NCBI GenBank assembly: GCA_030141605.1
Contig: JAQGDQ010000766.1
Span: 1-64,000 of the forward strand
Direction: 5' to 3'
Source of the DNA: Tubiluchus corallicola
Taxonomy: Eukaryota > Priapulida > Priapulimorpha > Priapulimorphida > Tubiluchidae
Length of the DNA stretch: 64,000 nt
Shown here piece by piece: positions 1 through 10,829 of the stretch. The position numbers and the translations under genes are program-made. Each line of letters begins with the position of its first letter. The first letter of the stretch is position 1. The notes under the pieces were generated by a model. The model was given only the letters and a program-made list of their open reading frames with translations, searched no databases and was not told the DNA's origin.

Positions 1-1426
1 AAAAACTCACAATAATTGTAGTAACTGGTTGACTCTGAGCATCGAAGCCAGGTTCTTACTAGAAAATATAAGATTTCAGATTTTTTGTTGATAAAAGAGC
101 ACTTAATTCATAGTGTTTCTATTGGGTACCCGATGCAAACATTATTTGTAATACGGTATCAATTGTTTGAATTTAAAATTTAATTTCACCTTCTCCTGTG
201 TGCTTCTACAGTAAGTACCCGCTAGCAAACTACCAACTACTGCTGCTGCTAGGCTAACAGTCACTAGAGAGATTACAGACCAAACCATTTCTGCCGTGGG
301 TGTGGCTTACTAAAAGCAAACACGATTTCATTACCATGAGGTTAATTATCTGAGAGAAATTGTTCATTAAACTTTAAAAACCTTTTCCGGGTGACTAAAG
401 AGGCAAGATGAAATAGATTGTTAAGATTAACAGTGCTCAAACACGATAATAGTAAATAATCATATTCAACTAATCCCTGTATTGATAGTGCTATGCGCGG
501 TATCTGGACTGATGTAGTTGATTTGTTGATAAGTTAAAACTTGCATTTGAGTAATTAAAAATATTCTCAAATGCCTCGTGAGGGAAAACAATAACTTTCA
601 CGACTCATATCTCGTGTGTTGAAGCTCTCAGGTGTAATAAATTAATTCTTGTTAAAATGCCTCAGGGTTGTTTTCATTCCTGAATTATTAATTTGTTCCA
701 GTAAAACCAGATAAAGAAGCTATTAGTATTGGGTCATTCTCTACAGAACGTGCAAAACAGATGTGATCTGCTAAATGACTGGAAAGATGTTCTTAAATTT
801 ACTCTTCCATGTTATTAATAAGCTTCCCTTGTATACAAAAGGGATACTGACAGAGCTTAAAACACTTGTAAAAATTTACTATGACCTTTTTAAAGTTATC
901 TGAATAATTACTTTTGTCATTACTGTTACAGACGTGAGGTGTGCAATACAACCTATAAACATCAACCAGTGTCATAAACCAATGGTCTTATAAAATATAT
1001 TTTTTGTCCCTTGCTATAAATATCTGGTCAAATGTTTATGCAAATGCAACCTTTTTACATGTTGAACTGGTTTTCACGTTTGTTGGGCAGTGTTTGCATC
1101 TGACATGCATCTTGAATGGACTCAGCTCACTTACAAGGAAGGATGAAAACATATCACATTGTAGGAATGTAATGGTAATAAAAATGAATTAGATGTGACA
1201 CTTCACAGCTCAGAAGAAGATTCTGTTTCAGAACTATAGAGAAATTTTGGGCAATAACAGGAATGACAAGGTAACAGCAATGACAAGTGAAGTAACAGTA
1301 CAACAGGAATGACTCATACGCACACTATATAAGCAACAACAAATGTTTTATAAAATCTTCTTAGCTGTTTGGCAAGAACAGAAAAAATACAGCTTTTAAA
1401 TTTTTATAAAAAGAACAATATCCATT
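1..1426. repeat. Left arm of large inverted repeat
   Basis: This stretch is the reverse complement of 6946-8348, with scattered substitutions and small indels (1426 versus 1403 bases). The homology stops inside a shared AGAACAATATCCATT at 1412-1426. The outer end is cut by the window edge, so the element may extend further left. The arms are not identical, which argues against an assembly fold-back. No transposase is visible in the arm. Small ORFs inside are AT-rich and unrecognised, apart from the membrane-type ORF noted separately. Confidence 0.9.
142..288 (-). CDS. Small single-pass membrane-type ORF (left-arm copy), uncertain
   Basis: A 48-codon ORF that is the mirror copy of the one at 8061-8207. 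It predicts MVWSVISLVTVSLAAAVVGS, then LLAGTYCRST and a Lys-rich end: one hydrophobic segment of about 22 residues followed by a basic tail. That layout resembles the membrane exon of a type I protein or a tiny membrane peptide. Upstream in-frame codons would read ATPTAE, a plausible juxtamembrane linker, but a TAA lies directly before them. I do not recognise a family. Presence in both arms follows from the inverted repeat and is not independent evidence for coding. Confidence 0.25.
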   Translation of the reverse strand: MVWSVISLVTVSLAAAVVGSLLAGTYCRSTQEKVKLNFKFKQLIPYYK

Positions 1427-3590
1427 GCATAAAAAACTCACTATACGATAAATTTTAATTGGAAAATCCATCGTTTCTGCTGTGCTCTAACAGTCTTTGT
1501 CAGAAATATTCGGAATGAAACAAAAGCATTATAGCAAAACTAAGGGTATCTACGAAAACAATAATCATAGAGGAAAATAACAGAAAATGTAATCTATCAT
1601 TAATGATTGATTAAAGAAGCAATATATGTATATATATATATTGCTTCTTTAATCAATCATTAGTGATAGATTACATTTTCTGTTTTTTATTAAAGAGGCA
1701 ATATATACGTATGTGTTTTAATAAAGAAGCAAAAATGTGACTTTGATTTAAAGCTAAGTTTTTACAATTAAGGCAGATTCAACTCGTGCTTCTTTATAGT
1801 GATGTTCCTAGCTGGAAACGTCGGATTTCTCTAATGTAAATTTACTAAAATTCATTATATAATGGATTGTTTATGAAACAGACCAGAACAAATTTGTTCT
1901 GCCATTGTTTAAACTGTGAAAACCAGAAACTTATGTTGTGCTGGTTTCCTTTCTATAAGCCAGATAGTCTCTCTGCTACTACACAATACTACTCTGAAAT
2001 ATCAAAATATCTTCTTACGTGTCATTGCTGTTACTTTGTTGTCACTCCTGTAACTTGAATGATTATAACAGGAGTGACAGTAACAGGAATGACTGTCAAG
2101 CAAAAAGCCTGCTCACACGGACTAACTATGCTACTTGACCCTTTCCAAATATTAAGATTCAACACAGTAAATTACTAAAATTATCCAGACATGATTATAA
2201 GCATTTTATGTTCTGTTTTTTAGTAACAGGATATGTAACAGTAATGATCATGAATTAACATATCCAGAAACAATGAACCAAAACTTTTGTCAGGAAACTT
2301 AAAAAAACATTGGAGAAACCACCGTTAAAAAGTTTGCCAACTCACAATAGGTGGTGCTCTCTGCTAACAAATATTTATAACAATAGAGTCAATTCAGTGG
2401 TACATGCCTCAACTTTTTCACCAAAGTAACAGGAATGACACATGAACACGGAGACACACATGAAATTAAGCAACACGAATATTTGCTAGTTCTGAAAGTA
2501 TTTGGGAAGAGGATTTTCACTTTTAGCGCGCTGTTTAGAACAAAATACTGCAAATTAATTTTTAAACGGAAACTTTCTGCCAAATCTAATGTAATGGAAA
2601 AGTTGAAAATGGGCACAGGGGACACAGGAAAGACTTTCACAGGAACTGATTTCAGCTTCAGTAGAAATGTCTGAAATACTTTTCTGGCAACAAATACAAC
2701 AGGAATAAGTCTCTTTCTTTGGTGTCTACCAGTCATGAGACAGTATCGCACCAGAAACTTTGTTATTAAAAAAAATCCTGGGACAAGAATTGTACGTTCT
2801 GTGGAGAATGACCTTATTAGTATTACTGCCGTGAGGAAATCAAAATCGAGTGACAGAAATTGAAGATACTGTGTTCTAAGCATACGACACGGCAATATAC
2901 ATTTTAACTAACTACCTTGTAATTGAATTTTGCCTTTGACTTGCAGAACTTCTAGACAAAGAAATTTAAAACAGTTATTTCTGAAAAAAGGAAGCAACTT
3001 AGCAAAGAAAGTCAAACAATAGGAGAAATCTCTACCGCAGAGAACATTTATGCATCAAAATGTGCTAAGTCTCGCTGCACGACTCCGTCTATTTGTGTCA
3101 GCAACACTCTAGGAAAAATGCCTGATTAAGCAATATAAAAAAGGTTGCTAAAAATAGCACCATTTTGGCAGGAATGCCTATTTCTACCAGAGAGCTCTAA
3201 TTCTATCGCAAACGACAGTATTTCAAGGTATAGGAATGGACAAAATAAAGAATGTTGATGAAATAATGAAGAAATCATTCAACCCATTTATTTTAAAAAT
3301 TGTACATCTCGATATTACAACTGCACTGTAGGCACAAATTAAATGTACACACCATAATTCGTTTTTGTAGACAATAATCCATATATCGTATTACAATATC
3401 TCATAGATTGCAAAATGTCAATCAAGCTTTAAATAAGGTTGAACATCCAGTATCTGGCAGACCTCTTAACTGTTATTTACAGTTTATATGGGGCAATTAA
3501 CTAGTGCTATTTAAACCCTAACTGCTTATAAGTATTTAAGACTGATTATTCATAATGTCTAATATGATCATTTTGTAGATTTTATAAAAG
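1427..3590. other. Interior of the inverted-repeat element, AT-rich, no recognised gene
   Basis: Contains a hairpin (1579-1684) and recurrent short motifs of the type TAACAGGAATGAC (near 1254, 2078 and 2426; the arms have more near 1270-1315). The block GTACGTTCTGTGGAGAATGA near 2790 is an inverted relative of CATTCTCTACAGAACGTGC in the arm near 737. A 168-codon minus-strand ORF at 2389-2895 is long for such AT-rich sequence but resembles nothing I know and has no domain signature. I do not call it a gene. Confidence 0.5.
1579..1684. repeat. Near-perfect 106-bp palindrome (hairpin)
   Basis: AACAGAAAATGTAATCTATC at 1579-1598 returns as its reverse complement ending at 1684, and the pairing continues inward to a short TA-rich centre near 1631. 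At least one mismatch is visible (TTAATGA versus TTAGTGA). A related but poorer stem follows at about 1685-1735. It may be a miniature fold-back element or a product of replication slippage. No flanking target duplication is clear. Confidence 0.85.
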
Positions 3591-3594
3591 TTAC

Positions 3595-3915
3595 TTTCCT
3601 TGTACCATATTTTCCTAGTACCAGTTCAGCTTTACCAGTACAAAGCTTTCCCAGCACCAAGCCTGCTTTGTGTCATTTTTATTTCATATCAAATTTACTT
3701 GTACCAAAAATGCTTGCTAAACTTTGTCAGTTCTGTACTAAATCTTCTCAGCACCACAATATCCCTGTACCCATTTTTGCTAGTGATAAAATTTCACTGT
3801 AGTAGAAATTCCTATTACGGCAAATTTTCAGAAAATCCAAATTTCCTTGTGCGAAAATTACTAGGATCAAATTTGGCTGTACCAAACTTAGTTAGTACCA
3901 AATTTTCCGTGTTTT
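3595..3915. repeat. Decayed short-period array around TAGTACCAAATTTT
   Basis: Motifs such as CTTGTACCATATTTTC, CTAGTACCAG, CCAGTACAAAG, CTTGTACCAAAAATG, TTAGTACCAAATTTTCC recur about every 18 bases or multiples of it, with many substitutions. I read this as an old tandem array. The 155-codon ORF through it (3600-4067) most likely reflects the periodicity and not a gene. Confidence 0.45.
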
Positions 3916-4374
3916 TCATTTATTTACATGCTGTAAGCACTTACAGCAATGGAGGTTTGAGGAATGTGTGTGTCATCAAGTGGGACAGGCAAAAAGCGAC
4001 TTGCGATCTACCAATTAGGGGTGAGTATCGAACTTTCAAATTTGATTCACATGTTCTTTATCATTAAGACGATTGGAACATCATGCAATTAGCATAATTT
4101 AGCTGTTAATTTCTGTGCAGAATTTTAAACAAATTATTAGCAGTTTTACTGCAGAACAAAATCGAGCAACATGCATGATCTCTGTGAGAATAATTTTTAA
4201 TGGTGTTTTGAAAACTGGTTTGAATATCTTTCAATCTCAATTTGCTTTCGAAATGTAACAAACTCGATTCGATTAGAATTTGCTTTGCTGTAGATTATAC
4301 ACACGCCTAGTTACAATGCTTTCTTGTAAGTAGCATAATTATTCTAAGTTAAAACTAACAAAGTATACACTAAC

Positions 4375-5061
4375 AGTAACATAATGCACGTATATACTAA
4401 CAGTAACATAATGCACGTATACACTAACAGTAACATAATGCACGTATACACTAACAGTAACATAATGCACGTATACACTAACAGTAACATAATGCACGTA
4501 TACACTAACAGTAACATAATGCACGTATACACTAACAGTAACATAATGCACGTATATACTAACAGTAACATAATGCACGTATATACTAACAGTAACATAA
4601 TGCACGTATACACTAACAGTAACATAATGCACGTATATACTAACAGTAACATAATGCATGTATACACTAACAGTAACATAATGCATGTATACACTAACAG
4701 TAACATAATGCACGTATACACTAACAGTAACATAATGCACGTATACACTAACAGTAACATAATGCACGTATACACTAACAGTAACATAATGCACGTATAC
4801 ACTAACAGTAACATAATGCACGTATACACTAACAGTAACATAATGCACGTATACACTAACAGTAACATAATGCACGTATACACTAACAGTAACATAATGC
4901 ACGTATACACTAACAGTAACATAATGCACGTATATACTAACAGTAACATAATGCACGTATATACTAACAGTAACATAATGCATGTATATACTAACAGTAA
5001 CATAATGCACGTATATACTAACAGTAACATAATGCATGTATATACTAACAGTTACTGTTAG
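4375..5061. repeat. 27-bp minisatellite, about 25 copies
   Basis: The unit CACGTATACACTAACAGTAA followed by CATAATG repeats in register, with C/T changes in GTATAC versus GTATAT and CACG versus CATG. Because 27 is divisible by three, long ORFs open in several frames on both strands; these are by-products of the repeat. The right end finishes in a small palindrome, ACTAACAGTTACTGTTAGT (5043-5061). Flanks from 3916-4374 and 5062-5940 are ordinary AT-rich sequence. Confidence 0.97.
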
Positions 5062-5940
5062 TGTCTCTGAGAGGCATTTATGACAAATCTTCAAAAGTCT
5101 CAGTTGAATTTCATGTAAACCGCTGATCTTTATTTCTGCAATATTTAAAATTAAAATAGAAAAGTAAAAGTGACTGACATTGGCTAATTTTATAAAAAGT
5201 TACATAGTTTAGTTAGATTGACAGTTATTTAGTCCATTCAAAAATATCAATGAATAAATCAAAATAAAAATTAACAGAAATAAACTTACATCGTTGCGGC
5301 ATATATCTAATGAAAAATTTCGCTTGCGCAAGACATATGTTCATATCTACTACAGAACAGCATAATGAAAACATAACTGGGTCAATGTCCACACTTTAAA
5401 CTTTCTAGCTAGATGGAGCCACCTTGGCTACAAAATTAAAATTTATTAAGTTAGGTTCACACTGGCCATTATAGTTTAAATCTCCTAAGTTTCTTACTGC
5501 CTGATGTTTACAGGTATCTGAACACTCATGTAATACCAAAGCTGCTAAATGTCACATACGACAGATTCCGTAGCACCAATAATTCTCTTGCTTCTACTAC
5601 ACTGCCCGGCAGAGCGTTGTTCTTAATTTGCACTTGTGAAAAACACGGGCTACGCAAACTTAAATTATGTTCGCTAACGAAAATATAACCAACGTAGAAA
5701 CTACAGGCATCATAATTTGCCATTTTTTGCATCAGCAATAACCATAAAAGTTAAGAAAATGGAAAGTACAAAACATGCTTAATGCTAAAAATATTGGGGT
5801 ACAATGAAGATTACTGGGATTTGATTGTATTTTTATAATAAACAAAACAAGTTTAATTAATTTACAATTTACGTTGTGATATGCAGCCATCACTAGCAAT
5901 TATTTTATATAACAAAAGTCTTTTGTTTTCTTCTATGTGA
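5062..5940. other. AT-rich spacer, nothing recognised
   Basis: No gene, RNA or clear repeat is seen. A 70-codon minus-strand ORF at 5526-5738 has no recognisable features. Confidence 0.4.
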
Positions 5941-5941
5941 G

Positions 5942-6490
5942 GTTTTACTTACTGAGAAAATGCTGAATAAGCATAACTGCATACATATTGACAGAGAAAA
6001 TGCTGAGCAAGCATAGCTGCATACATGTTGACATAGAAAATGCTGAATAAGCATAACTGCAGACATACCGACAGAGAAAATGCTGAATAAGCATAACTGC
6101 ATAAATGTTGACAGAGAAAATGCTGAATAAGCATAACTGCATAAATGTTGACAGAGAAAATGCTGAATAAGCATAACTGCAGACATACCGACAGAGAAAA
6201 TGCTGAATAAGCATAACTGCATACATGCTGACAGAGAAAATGCTGAATAAGCATAACTGCATAAATGTTGACAGAGAAAATGCTTAATAAGCATAACTGC
6301 AGACATAATGACAGAAAATGCTGAATAAGCATAACTGCATACATGCTGACAGAGAAAATGATGAATAAGCATAACTGCATACATGTTGACAGAGAAAATG
6401 CTGAATAAGCATAACTGCATAATGTTGACAGAGAAAATGCTGAATAAGCATAACACCATACTTACTGACAGACAAAATGCTGGGTAAGCA
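5942..6490. repeat. 40-bp minisatellite, about 14 copies
   Basis: The unit contains GACAGAGAAAATGCTGAATA and AGCATAACTGCATACATGTT. Copies differ by single bases (ATAAATGTTG, AGACATACCG, ATACATGCTG) and a few short deletions; one copy near 6310 lacks several bases. Several overlapping minus-strand ORFs of 89-219 codons run through the array in different frames, which is expected from its period plus indels. They are not called genes. Confidence 0.95.
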
Positions 6491-6665
6491 TAGCTGCATA
6501 CAAACGGCTTGCTGAGACCTAACATTAACAAAACAATAACTAAATAAAAACAATTCTTTTTCACTATACTTAACAGTGATGTGTTAAAATAGGTTCAACA
6601 AGCACTTGTTGCATTTAAAAGGTTGCACCACTGAGTTCTTAAATATAGTTTCACAGTGCCCACCT

Positions 6666-6946
6666 CAATGGGTTTCTCCAGTGTGAATTCTCAAATGTCT
6701 TTTCAGATTGCCTGCCTGAGGAAATGTAGCATCACAATGGTTGCACTTGAACAGTTTCTTCCCGGTGTGAATTCTTAAATGTACTTTCAGACCAAGTGCC
6801 TGAGTAAATGCAGCATCACAGTGATAACACTTAAATGGTTTTTCTCCAGTGTGAATGCTTGAATGTAATCTCAGTGCTCCTGGATGAGCATATGCAGTAG
6901 CACACTGACCACATTTGAATGGTTTCTCTCCAGTGTGAATTCTAAA
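6666..6946 (-). pseudogene. Truncated zinc-finger exon: last three and a fraction C2H2 fingers
   Basis: Reading the minus strand from 6946, an open frame begins at the [13 protein letters not shown] junction of a finger and continues through three complete C2H2 fingers (CGQCATAYAHPGALRLH, CYHCDAAFTQALGLKVH, CNHCDATFPQAGNLKRH) to TGA at 6666-6668. The stop context CATTGAGGTGGGCA matches the ends of the class B genes at 56916 and 62955. The N-terminus and all earlier fingers are missing because the frame runs straight into the inner end of the right inverted-repeat arm. No start or acceptor remains, so this is a dead fragment, although all three fingers keep their zinc ligands. Confidence 0.85.
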
Positions 6947-8348
6947 ATGGATATTGTTCTTTTATAAAAAATTTAAAAGCTGTATTTTTTTGTTCTTGTC
7001 AAACAGCTAAGAAGATTTTATAAAACATTTGTTGTTGCTTATATAGTGTGTATAAGAGTCATCCCTGTTGTACTGTTACCTCACTTGTCATTCCTGTTAT
7101 TGCCCAAAATTTCTCTATAGTTCTGAAACACAATCTTCTTCTGAGCAGTGAAGTGTCACATCTAATTCATTTTTATTACCATTACATTCGTACAATGTGA
7201 TATGTTTGCGTCCTTCCTCGTAAATGAGCTATGTCCATTCAAGATGCATGTCAGATGCAAAAACTGCCCGACAAACGTGAAAACCAGTTCAACGTATAAA
7301 AAGGTTGCAATTGTATAAAAAATTTGACTAGATATTTATAGGAAGGGACAAAAAATGTATTTTATAAGACCATTGGTTTATGACACTGGTTGATGTTTAT
7401 AGGTTGCATTGCACACCTCACGTCTGTAACAGTAATGACAAAAGTAATTATTCAGATAACTTTAAAATGGTCATAGTAAATTTTTACAAGTGTTTTAAGC
7501 TCTGTCAGTATCCCTTTTGTATACAAGGGAACCTCATTAATAACAGGCAGAGTAATTTTAAGAACATTTTTCCAGTTATTTAGCAGATTTTTTCACATCG
7601 TTCTGTAGAGAATGACCCAATACTAATAGCTTCTTTATCTGGTTTTACTGGAACAAATTAATAATTCACGAATGAAAACAACCCTGAGGCATTTTAACAA
7701 GAATTAATTTATTACACCTGAGAGCTTCAACGCACGAGATATGAGTCGTGAAAGTTATTGTTTTCCCTCACGAGGCATTTGAGAATATTTTTAATTACTC
7801 AAATGCAAGTTTTAACTTATCAACAAATCAACTACATCAGTCCAGATACCGCGCATAGCACTATCAATACAGGGATTAGTTGAATATGATTATTTACTAT
7901 TATCGTGTTTGAGCACTGTTAATCTTAACAATCTATTTCATCTTGCCTCTTTAGTCACCCGGAAAAGGTTTTTAAAGTTTAATGAACAATTTCTCTCAGA
8001 TAATTAACCTCATGGTAATGAAATCGTGTTTGCTTTTAGTAAGCCACACCCACGGCAGAAATGGTTTGGTCTGTAATCTCTCTAGTGACTGTTAGCCTAG
8101 CAGCAGCAGTAGTTGGTAGTTTGCTAGCGGGTACTTACTGTAGAAGCACACAGGAGAAGGTGAAATTAAATTTTAAATTCAAACAATTGATACCGTATTA
8201 CAAATAATGTTTGCATCGGGTACCCAATAGAAACACTATGAATTAAGTGCTCTTTTATCAACAAAAAATCTGAAATCTTATATTTTCTAGTAAGAACCTG
8301 GCTTCGATGCTCAGAGTCAACCAGTTACTACAATTATTGTGAGTTTTT
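6946..8348. repeat. Right arm of large inverted repeat
   Basis: Reverse complement of 1-1426. The inner boundary lies exactly where a zinc-finger codon series stops (AATGG|ATATTG). The outer boundary visible here is GTGAGTTTTT at 8339-8348, matching position 1 of the window; homology beyond cannot be judged because the left side is outside the window. Confidence 0.9.
8061..8207 (+). CDS. Small single-pass membrane-type ORF (right-arm copy), uncertain
   Basis: Forty-eight codons with one hydrophobic segment (about residues 4-24) and a Cys/Lys-rich tail, identical in layout to the copy at 142-288. An acceptor-like TTTGCTTTTAG precedes it at about 8030-8039, and a donor-like AG|GTGAAA lies near 8159. 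It could therefore be a membrane exon of a larger spliced gene carried in the repeat arm. The in-frame TAA right after that acceptor argues against the simplest version. Function unknown. Confidence 0.25.
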   Translation: MVWSVISLVTVSLAAAVVGSLLAGTYCRSTQEKVKLNFKFKQLIPYYK

Positions 8349-10807
8349 CTATATTCAGTTTATTTCAAATTTTTACTGCCTCATATATTCAACAGTATGT
8401 TTGCCTAAATATGGTTAGTGCGTCTTGTGAAAAGTGAAGAGAATGAAATGGGGTGGTGAAAGACCATCAGGTCACGTAGCAGTCATTGTGATTAATTAAT
8501 ATTGTTGATGGAAAACTGGACGGTTGTGTAAAGATTACTTCAGAATAAAGAATCCCCTAAAATACTCAAAACTACGGTAGCTCTTTTTAAATCAAAGCTT
8601 AGATTAAATGACAATAATCTCTGATACTAAAATTTTGTTAAATTTTCAAAGCTACTTGCGCTCAGTGAATCTACTAAGATTGGCAGCGGCACCTTTTTGT
8701 CACGTGCGCGTGGCCGACAAATAGAAGGTGGTACCGTGATAAGCATGATCATGAATGGCAGTGTTAGTTTCTGACATTGTATGATGTAGAGCCCATTTTC
8801 GTGCCATCATTTAAACTTACACAAACATGTTTGATGCAGAAGGGAAGATGCCTGTTATTGCACAAACTGTGGTTAGTTTCTGTCGTAAGCAATAGCTGTG
8901 TTCGATTGCTATTAATTAACTTTCCCAGCTAATTATTCAAATATAAGAAACAATTGCTAACCTTTTTAGGCAAGAAACTGTATATTTTGGACAGCAAATT
9001 AAGTCTAATCAATCGCCTGGTTTTCTTTAAACAAATGGTGTTAGCAGCATTAAAGACATTTACAGAGAGACAAATTTCTTCTTGATAAGAAAATACATTT
9101 ACTCACAAGGAAAATTCAGCCATTCAAGTGACAATATTTTTATGGTGCAATGATAAATACTAACCATTGACAAGCAAAATGATGGTAGTAAATCTAGCAA
9201 AATGTAATAAAATTTGAATGAACGCAGCAAAGTAATAATGCAAAATGTAATAAAACAATAAAAAAGGCAACTTAGCCAAGCAAGAAAATGTGAAAGTGTT
9301 TAAACATATTAGTAGTAAAGCAAGTAAGAATGTCTGTAAAATCATAGCACCTGCTAAATGCAATATGTTTTCACTCCCACCCCTACTCTATAATGGTTCT
9401 GTCCATTACCAAGCTGTTGCACATCTGTAACTATGCAGGGACATTTTGGTTTCTGTGGTCTATTAGGCACTTGTCAGCACCCGTTCCATTGGCATATAGG
9501 ACGAAAGAAGAGCAACCTGGCAGTTAATAAATAAATTTTGCCGTTTCTACATGTTTATCTAAGAATTTCTGTTTAATCGTGTTAGTCATGCATGTCAGCA
9601 CCACCTGGTGTTGTTACAACGTCAAATAACTTAACAAAACATCAAAAAAATACACTACAGCTATAAAAGCCAGGCCAGCAGAGAAATAATGGGGAAAAAG
9701 TAAATTGTGCAGACTCAGCCTAATGCACTACTCAGGTATTTAAAGCACAAGAAAACTCTCCACTTATATAAAGCTTAAAATATTTGACTTGAATTCTTAT
9801 ACCACTTACATACTGTAGTTTTGCATACAGGGCTTGCGTCAGCAGTACTGCTGTATAAAACATGTATATTTAAACTTCTGTAATGACCGTTAGACTCAGC
9901 CATAAGTCATTTGAAACACTGATAAATAATTAGAGCATTCGTAGCACACGCATAACTAATTAAGTAAAATTTTAAATTACTGTATCTTGTCAATAAGATT
10001 AAAAATACGTTTTTGGTTAGTGAGTGGTGCACCCTGGAGGGTGAGTCAGAAACATATTGTCTGTTGGTGAAAGCATTTTAAATAAATAATTGTCTTTTCT
10101 AGTTAGATAAGTCTTTCAAGCAGTTAAGCAAATTGCTAAGTAATATAACATTGCTTAGAAAGTTTTTTGGGACATAATTTAACATTTCCGTTTCTTCGCT
10201 TGACTTACGTTGTGCGTGTATGATGTCATGTAATGGCAATATTGAAATAGTGTTGCGGGAGATTTAAAATGAAGACAAACCGAAAGTTTTTTTCACGTGA
10301 GTACGATATATGCAAAAAATTGCTATAATAAAGTAAGTAATATAATCTTTTAAGGCAATTTTCGTGAAACCTACTTCGAGTACCCATTTTCTTGTCTTTT
10401 AAAAAACTGTATTGGCAGCAAACTAAACAGGGATGAGGTGCTGGGGGGGGGGGGGCGTTGATAACGAATAACAAGATGATTAGCAATGACAAGCCAGCAA
10501 TATGCCTTAATTTAGTATGTAGGAAAAGTGGTTTACTTTCCGTACAAGTTCGACTGACTGCTTTGTACTAGTTATGACTGCTGTTATGACAAACCAATTT
10601 CATTTTCTGTGCCTGCTAACAAGATAAAAACATGTTGTTAGATTTTTCGATGGGTTTTGATTTGTTTTTTTTTATTCTTTCCTTATTTTCTTTTGACCAT
10701 CTGTCTTTATCGCAGCTACTGAAACACGATCGCGTTTCTTTCTGCTGTTTTGTTCTTTGTTAGTAAACAGTTTTGGTTGTTTTCTCAATTTATTTCATTT
10801 TTTACAG
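8349..10807. other. Upstream region of zinc-finger gene 1, AT-rich
   Basis: No coding exon is recognised. About 8868-9045 is a diverged direct copy of about 13223-13410 (shared GTAAGCRATAGCTGTGTTC and AAAATGTATATTTTGGACAG-type blocks), so this flank was duplicated with the finger exon. A TATA-like CTATAAAAGCC sits at 9661-9671, about 1.1 kb before the coding exon. A run of about 14 G occurs at 10442-10454. Confidence 0.5.
9661..9671 (+). promoter_or_regulatory. Candidate TATA box upstream of zinc-finger gene 1
   Basis: CTATAAAAGCC is a good TATA match on the strand of the downstream gene, and no other credible coding exon lies between it and the acceptor at 10807. Initiation would be expected about 30 bases later. 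There is no transcript evidence, and such matches arise often in AT-rich DNA. Confidence 0.3.
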
Positions 10808-10829
10808 ATAATCCCTTCATCGCCCAAAG

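Noticed and set aside
2389-2895. 168-codon minus-strand ORF
   Set aside because: Longest unexplained ORF of the left region, but no domain, no splice context and no repeat of it in another copy; left as uncertain interior sequence.
4339-5094. Long repetitive ORFs on both strands (for example HYVTVSVYV or HVYTNSNIM repeats)
   Set aside because: They follow from a 27-bp tandem repeat whose length is a multiple of three; several frames are open at once and codon usage is not protein-like.
4375-6490. CRISPR-like arrays
   Set aside because: The repeats are head-to-tail minisatellites without unique spacers, in an animal genome.
5905-6564. 219-codon minus-strand ORF rich in Cys, Tyr, Ser and Phe
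   Set aside because: It runs through the 40-bp minisatellite, and other frames across the same array are equally open.
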